From NCBI GenBank assembly GCA_030692905.1, contig JAUYBT010000141.1:1-6917 (forward strand): a DNA stretch of 6,917 bases. Direction: 5' to 3'. The number at the start of each line of letters is the position of its first letter. The first letter of the stretch is position 1. The DNA comes from Bacteroidales bacterium (GTDB lineage Bacteria > Bacteroidota > Bacteroidia > Bacteroidales > VadinHA17). A program made the translations under genes and the position numbers. This document shows positions 4,636-6,917 of the stretch, in pieces. The notes under the pieces were generated by a model, which had not been told where the DNA came from, did not search any database, and saw only the letters and a list, made by a program, of their open reading frames with translations.

Positions 4636-5911
4636 AGGCAGAAGGAGAGGTCAGAAAAGTGAACCCGGGAAGTTCACTCATGGCATAATTTCTGATCAGT
4701 GATGCATGCGTGTCGAATGTCTGGGACATTTTCGAATAACCGAAAAAACTTGTTGTAAACTGGCGCATGTAATTATTATATTGTGTCATTAAAATAGGGT
4801 CGTTCAGCAGGAACCTAATCAGGGGCCATCCATTTGACACCTCGCTGAGTGAAAGGCTTAATGCTCCTCCCTGTTTGCCGGGATTCAGGGATTCGTTATT
4901 ATCCCATGGTATCCAGGTCAGTTTCCCGGTTTCAGGGTTATTGTAAAGGTAATAGTTATGGCTCATTTTCCCATAGGTATCCCAGTTTTGAATCACAGTA
5001 TTGATTGCCAACCATTTAAGAAAGTGAGAGATGTCGAATATTTTATTAAGTTCAACTTTCCAGGTTTCAGGATTAGAAGTCCTTAATCCGCTGTTAATGG
5101 TATTGTAAAGAGCCTGAACATCTGAATAATTTAACGTTTCCAGGTTGGTTTTTTTATCCATTTTTGAAGTGTTGAAAGTTCCTGCTGCAAAAGTGGCAGC
5201 CGGGCCTTCAGGTTTGTACAGGTTGCCCCCTTCTGTAAACTGGGTTTTAATAACAGTATCATCTACCTCTTCAATCAGGGTATAAAGACCAAAATATTTT
5301 AACCCTTGTCCAAAATCAATCCATACTTCACAAAAAGCAGTTCTGGCTGCCGGTATGCCCGACTCACGAAACAGGTCAGTTGTCACTTTCTCTCTTATCA
5401 GCGAAAGATCGGAAAATCCGTTTGCCATATTTAATTGTTTGAATCCATAGAATCGCTGGTTCTCTATTGCAGGGTACACGTCCTCAAATTCATCGAAGTC
5501 GAGTTTAAAAGAGTATTTCTTTATATTTTTGTTTACTGATTCTTTCAGACTTGAATTTCCCTTATAACGAATACCAACCTTGTACCACTCCTTCCCATTA
5601 AACCTGAAAGAACATGGAACCCACACAGGTTCCCACAAAGGATCAATAGGCGGTGGAGGATTACCTGTTTTAATATTGGCAGTAAGATCGGTCTGCATTT
5701 TGGTCCAATCGTCTGCTGTAATTATTATTTCAAACTTCAGCACCTTGGCTTCCATGAACACCACAGAGTAATCGGGAGGTGTGTCATTTCCATGTGTTGC
5801 CTCTGACCAGTCCGGAGTTTTAATTTTAATAGTGCCATCATCCGGCTCCTTCTCGCATGAAACCAGCAAAAGATGAATAATACAAACCAGTACTAAACCC
5901 TTTTTTGCCAT
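4559..5911 (-). CDS. CotH-kinase-family lipoprotein
   Basis: This 450-residue protein has a lipoprotein signal: basic start MAKK, hydrophobic stretch 5-17, lipobox LVSC with C19 as lipidation site. The mature N-terminus CEKEPDD has Lys at +3 with acidic neighbours, similar to surface-export signals of Bacteroidota lipoproteins. The CotH domain covers about 55-445. YKVGIRYKGNSSLK (110-123), FYGFKQLNMANG (154-165), LIREKVTTDLFRESGIPAAR (171-190) and YFGLYTLIEEVDD (206-218) are family hallmarks. NWDTYGKMSHNYYLY (309-323) and WIPWDNNESLNP (333-344) supply the likely active-site Asp residues D311 and D337. CotH of Bacillus phosphorylates spore-coat proteins; the substrate here is unknown. The start overlaps the end of the DUF2490 gene by 19 bp, so it is the last gene of the operon. 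Confidence 0.9.
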   Translation of the reverse strand: MAKKGLVLVCIIHLLLVSCEKEPDDGTIKIKTPDWSEATHGNDTPPDYSVVFMEAKVLKFEIIITADDWTKMQTDLTANIKTGNPPPPIDPLWEPVWVPCSFRFNGKEWYKVGIRYKGNSSLKESVNKNIKKYSFKLDFDEFEDVYPAIENQRFYGFKQLNMANGFSDLSLIREKVTTDLFRESGIPAARTAFCEVWIDFGQGLKYFGLYTLIEEVDDTVIKTQFTEGGNLYKPEGPAATFAAGTFNTSKMDKKTNLETLNYSDVQALYNTINSGLRTSNPETWKVELNKIFDISHFLKWLAINTVIQNWDTYGKMSHNYYLYNNPETGKLTWIPWDNNESLNPGKQGGALSLSLSEVSNGWPLIRFLLNDPILMTQYNNYMRQFTTSFFGYSKMSQTFDTHASLIRNYAMSELPGFTFLTSPSAFNPAVEGLKSHVQSRQNAVNLYLGN

Positions 5912-6582
5912 AATTGATTCTGTAGTCTTATTTTATATGATACACCAAAAATATAGCAGTTTTTATTCTTCCCCGGGTAATCCTGGAATATGAAAAAATT
6001 ATCGATCGAGTGGATCTTGTTGAATTTGTAAGAGATCCCGATAAGATATCTTAGTTTATCAATTTCCTTATCAGGAAGGTTGTGGAATAGCTCCAATGAG
6101 CAGTAGGGTGTAAGTTTTGATCCCTTGATATCGTATCCAGTCTCTAACCTGTATCTAAAGTACTTCTCGCTATTCCCAGTTTCTAACCCACCTTCCGAAT
6201 AATTTGCATACCTGATTCTTAATCCCACTGAGAATCTGTCTATTTCAGCTTTTGGCTGAATATCGAAAGCAAAACGATGCTGGGTAATTGTTTCGTCAGA
6301 TGAATACTCCCTGCTGAGCCTGTAGAAGAGGTCTAACCCGAGAAATTTAAAAGGATCAAATCCTAAACCGGTTTCCATGAGAAGTTCTTTCTTCTCAAAA
6401 TTAAACATAGTTCTTAATTCCGGGTTAATAACCAGCTTTAAGTCAGAGATGATTTCCTTTGAGAGCTTTACACCGGTCCAAAGATAGTATTCGTTTTCCT
6501 GCCCCCTGGTTTCCGGGAAACAGGCAACCAGGAAGAGTACAGGTGTTATGAAATATTTATTTTTTTTTGCAAAAATCCTCAT
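5893..6582 (-). CDS. DUF2490-family predicted outer-membrane beta-barrel protein
   Basis: This 229-residue protein has a signal sequence: basic NKY start and hydrophobic core at 11-20. Cleavage is probably just before Q28 in RGQENEYYLW, although LVAC (18-21) also fits a lipobox, so lipidation cannot be excluded. The mature protein begins EYYLWTGVKL, the usual DUF2490 opening, and continues with alternating amphipathic strands and repeated Arg/Tyr-rich segments: PELRTMF (54-60), FYRLSREY (86-93), LRIRYANYSEG, FRYRLETGYDI, and the ending IFGVSYKIRL. The family is predicted to form a small outer-membrane barrel with no known activity. Its ATG overlaps the stop of the DUF4956 gene (ATGA, 6582-6579) and its 3' end overlaps cotH by 19 bp. 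Translational coupling across all three genes is therefore likely. No Shine-Dalgarno sequence is visible. Confidence 0.8.
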   Translation of the reverse strand: MRIFAKKNKYFITPVLFLVACFPETRGQENEYYLWTGVKLSKEIISDLKLVINPELRTMFNFEKKELLMETGLGFDPFKFLGLDLFYRLSREYSSDETITQHRFAFDIQPKAEIDRFSVGLRIRYANYSEGGLETGNSEKYFRYRLETGYDIKGSKLTPYCSLELFHNLPDKEIDKLRYLIGISYKFNKIHSIDNFFIFQDYPGKNKNCYIFGVSYKIRLQNQLWQKRV

Positions 6583-6917
6583 TTTTTAGCGGTTTTATCA
6601 TTGGAATTGTTATCGAAGAAAACAGTAATAGTTGCAGTATCCTTCAGAAAATCAATCTTATTGATAATATATCTTTTAATATTAGGAATACCTGTCCTTG
6701 CCCTTAAATCCGTGAGAAGAGTTTCCTCTTTTCCGTTTTGTATGTTTTCAATCTTTTCATACTCAATAACCAGTGACTTTTCGCTTCTTCGCATCAGTAT
6801 AATCTCAAGTATCCACAAAGCGACAATTATTATCAGGTTAGTAAATATAAGTTCCAGATAGCTTACAATTGTGCTTGTCAGGGCATTAATAACTGACAAC
6901 CCAATTACCACAAATAA
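6579..6917 (-). CDS. DUF4956-family membrane protein (5' end outside window)
   Basis: 112 residues are visible and the frame is open to the right edge, so the GTG at 6911 is only an internal codon, not the start. The visible part begins hydrophobic (about 1-18), followed by a strong membrane segment about 21-42 ending in RRSE. A soluble C-terminal domain follows with LLTDLRARTGIPNIKR (67-82) and NKIDFLKDTATITVFF (86-101). The DLRxRTG and IDFLxDTA motifs are characteristic of DUF4956. Family members have several membrane helices before this domain, so roughly the N-terminal half is probably missing. It is the first visible gene of the operon and overlaps the DUF2490 gene by 4 bp. DUF4956 genes are often next to VTC-domain polyphosphate polymerase genes and CotH genes; the biochemical role is unknown. 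Confidence 0.85.
   Translation of the reverse strand, partial: LFVVIGLSVINALTSTIVSYLELIFTNLIIIVALWILEIILMRRSEKSLVIEYEKIENIQNGKEETLLTDLRARTGIPNIKRYIINKIDFLKDTATITVFFDNNSNDKTAKK

Noticed and set aside
5580..5771. Plus-strand open frame of 63 codons within cotH
   Set aside because: Antisense to a well-supported CotH domain.
6601..6861. Plus-strand open frame of 86 codons at the right edge
   Set aside because: Antisense to the DUF4956 gene; its hydrophobic look mirrors the membrane segment on the other strand.
1..6917. CRISPR arrays, tRNA or rRNA genes, classical riboswitches, strong intrinsic terminators
   Set aside because: I searched by eye and found no regularly spaced repeats, no cloverleaf-like block and no GC-rich stem followed by a T-run.

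Overview
The window reads as chromosomal DNA of an uncultured or environmental member of the Bacteroidota. The signs are moderately AT-rich DNA, no Shine-Dalgarno sequences before most starts, secreted proteins that leave a Gln at the predicted mature N-terminus, outer-membrane beta-barrel proteins ending in an aromatic residue, two matches to the Bacteroidota promoter element TAnnTTTG, and a DUF4956 / DUF2490 / CotH gene set. This is inference from sequence features, not a taxonomic search.

Left part (1-2262, plus strand): the C-terminal tail of a membrane-anchored protein is followed 38 bp later by a carbon-nitrogen hydrolase (nitrilase superfamily). The last codons of that gene are interrupted by a complete IS630-family element (1120-2236, 1117 bp). 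Imperfect inverted repeats, flanking TA duplications and a reconstructed CTAG target define the insertion. The IS supplies a new stop codon to the hydrolase, and its original last seven codons lie stranded at 2239-2262.

Middle (2263-4635): a secreted beta-barrel-like protein is encoded on the minus strand. It is followed by an AT-rich non-coding stretch with two perfect inverted repeats. Next comes a decayed IS21-family element: one end with repeated TTGACCACAT sites plus istB, but no istA. The broken 5' side of istB abuts the 3' remnant of a GHKL-type ATPase gene on the plus strand. This is a rearranged scar region.

Right part (4559-6917, minus strand): three overlapping genes form a tight operon, in transcription order DUF4956 membrane protein (5' end off the window), DUF2490 predicted outer-membrane barrel, and a CotH-kinase-family lipoprotein. 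DUF4956 and CotH proteins are often found with VTC-type polyphosphate polymerase domains, so such a gene may lie just outside the right edge. The layout suggests an inner-membrane component, an outer-membrane barrel and a possibly surface-exposed kinase-like lipoprotein acting together. This operon is the most interesting functional unit here; the two insertion scars are the clearest evolutionary events.
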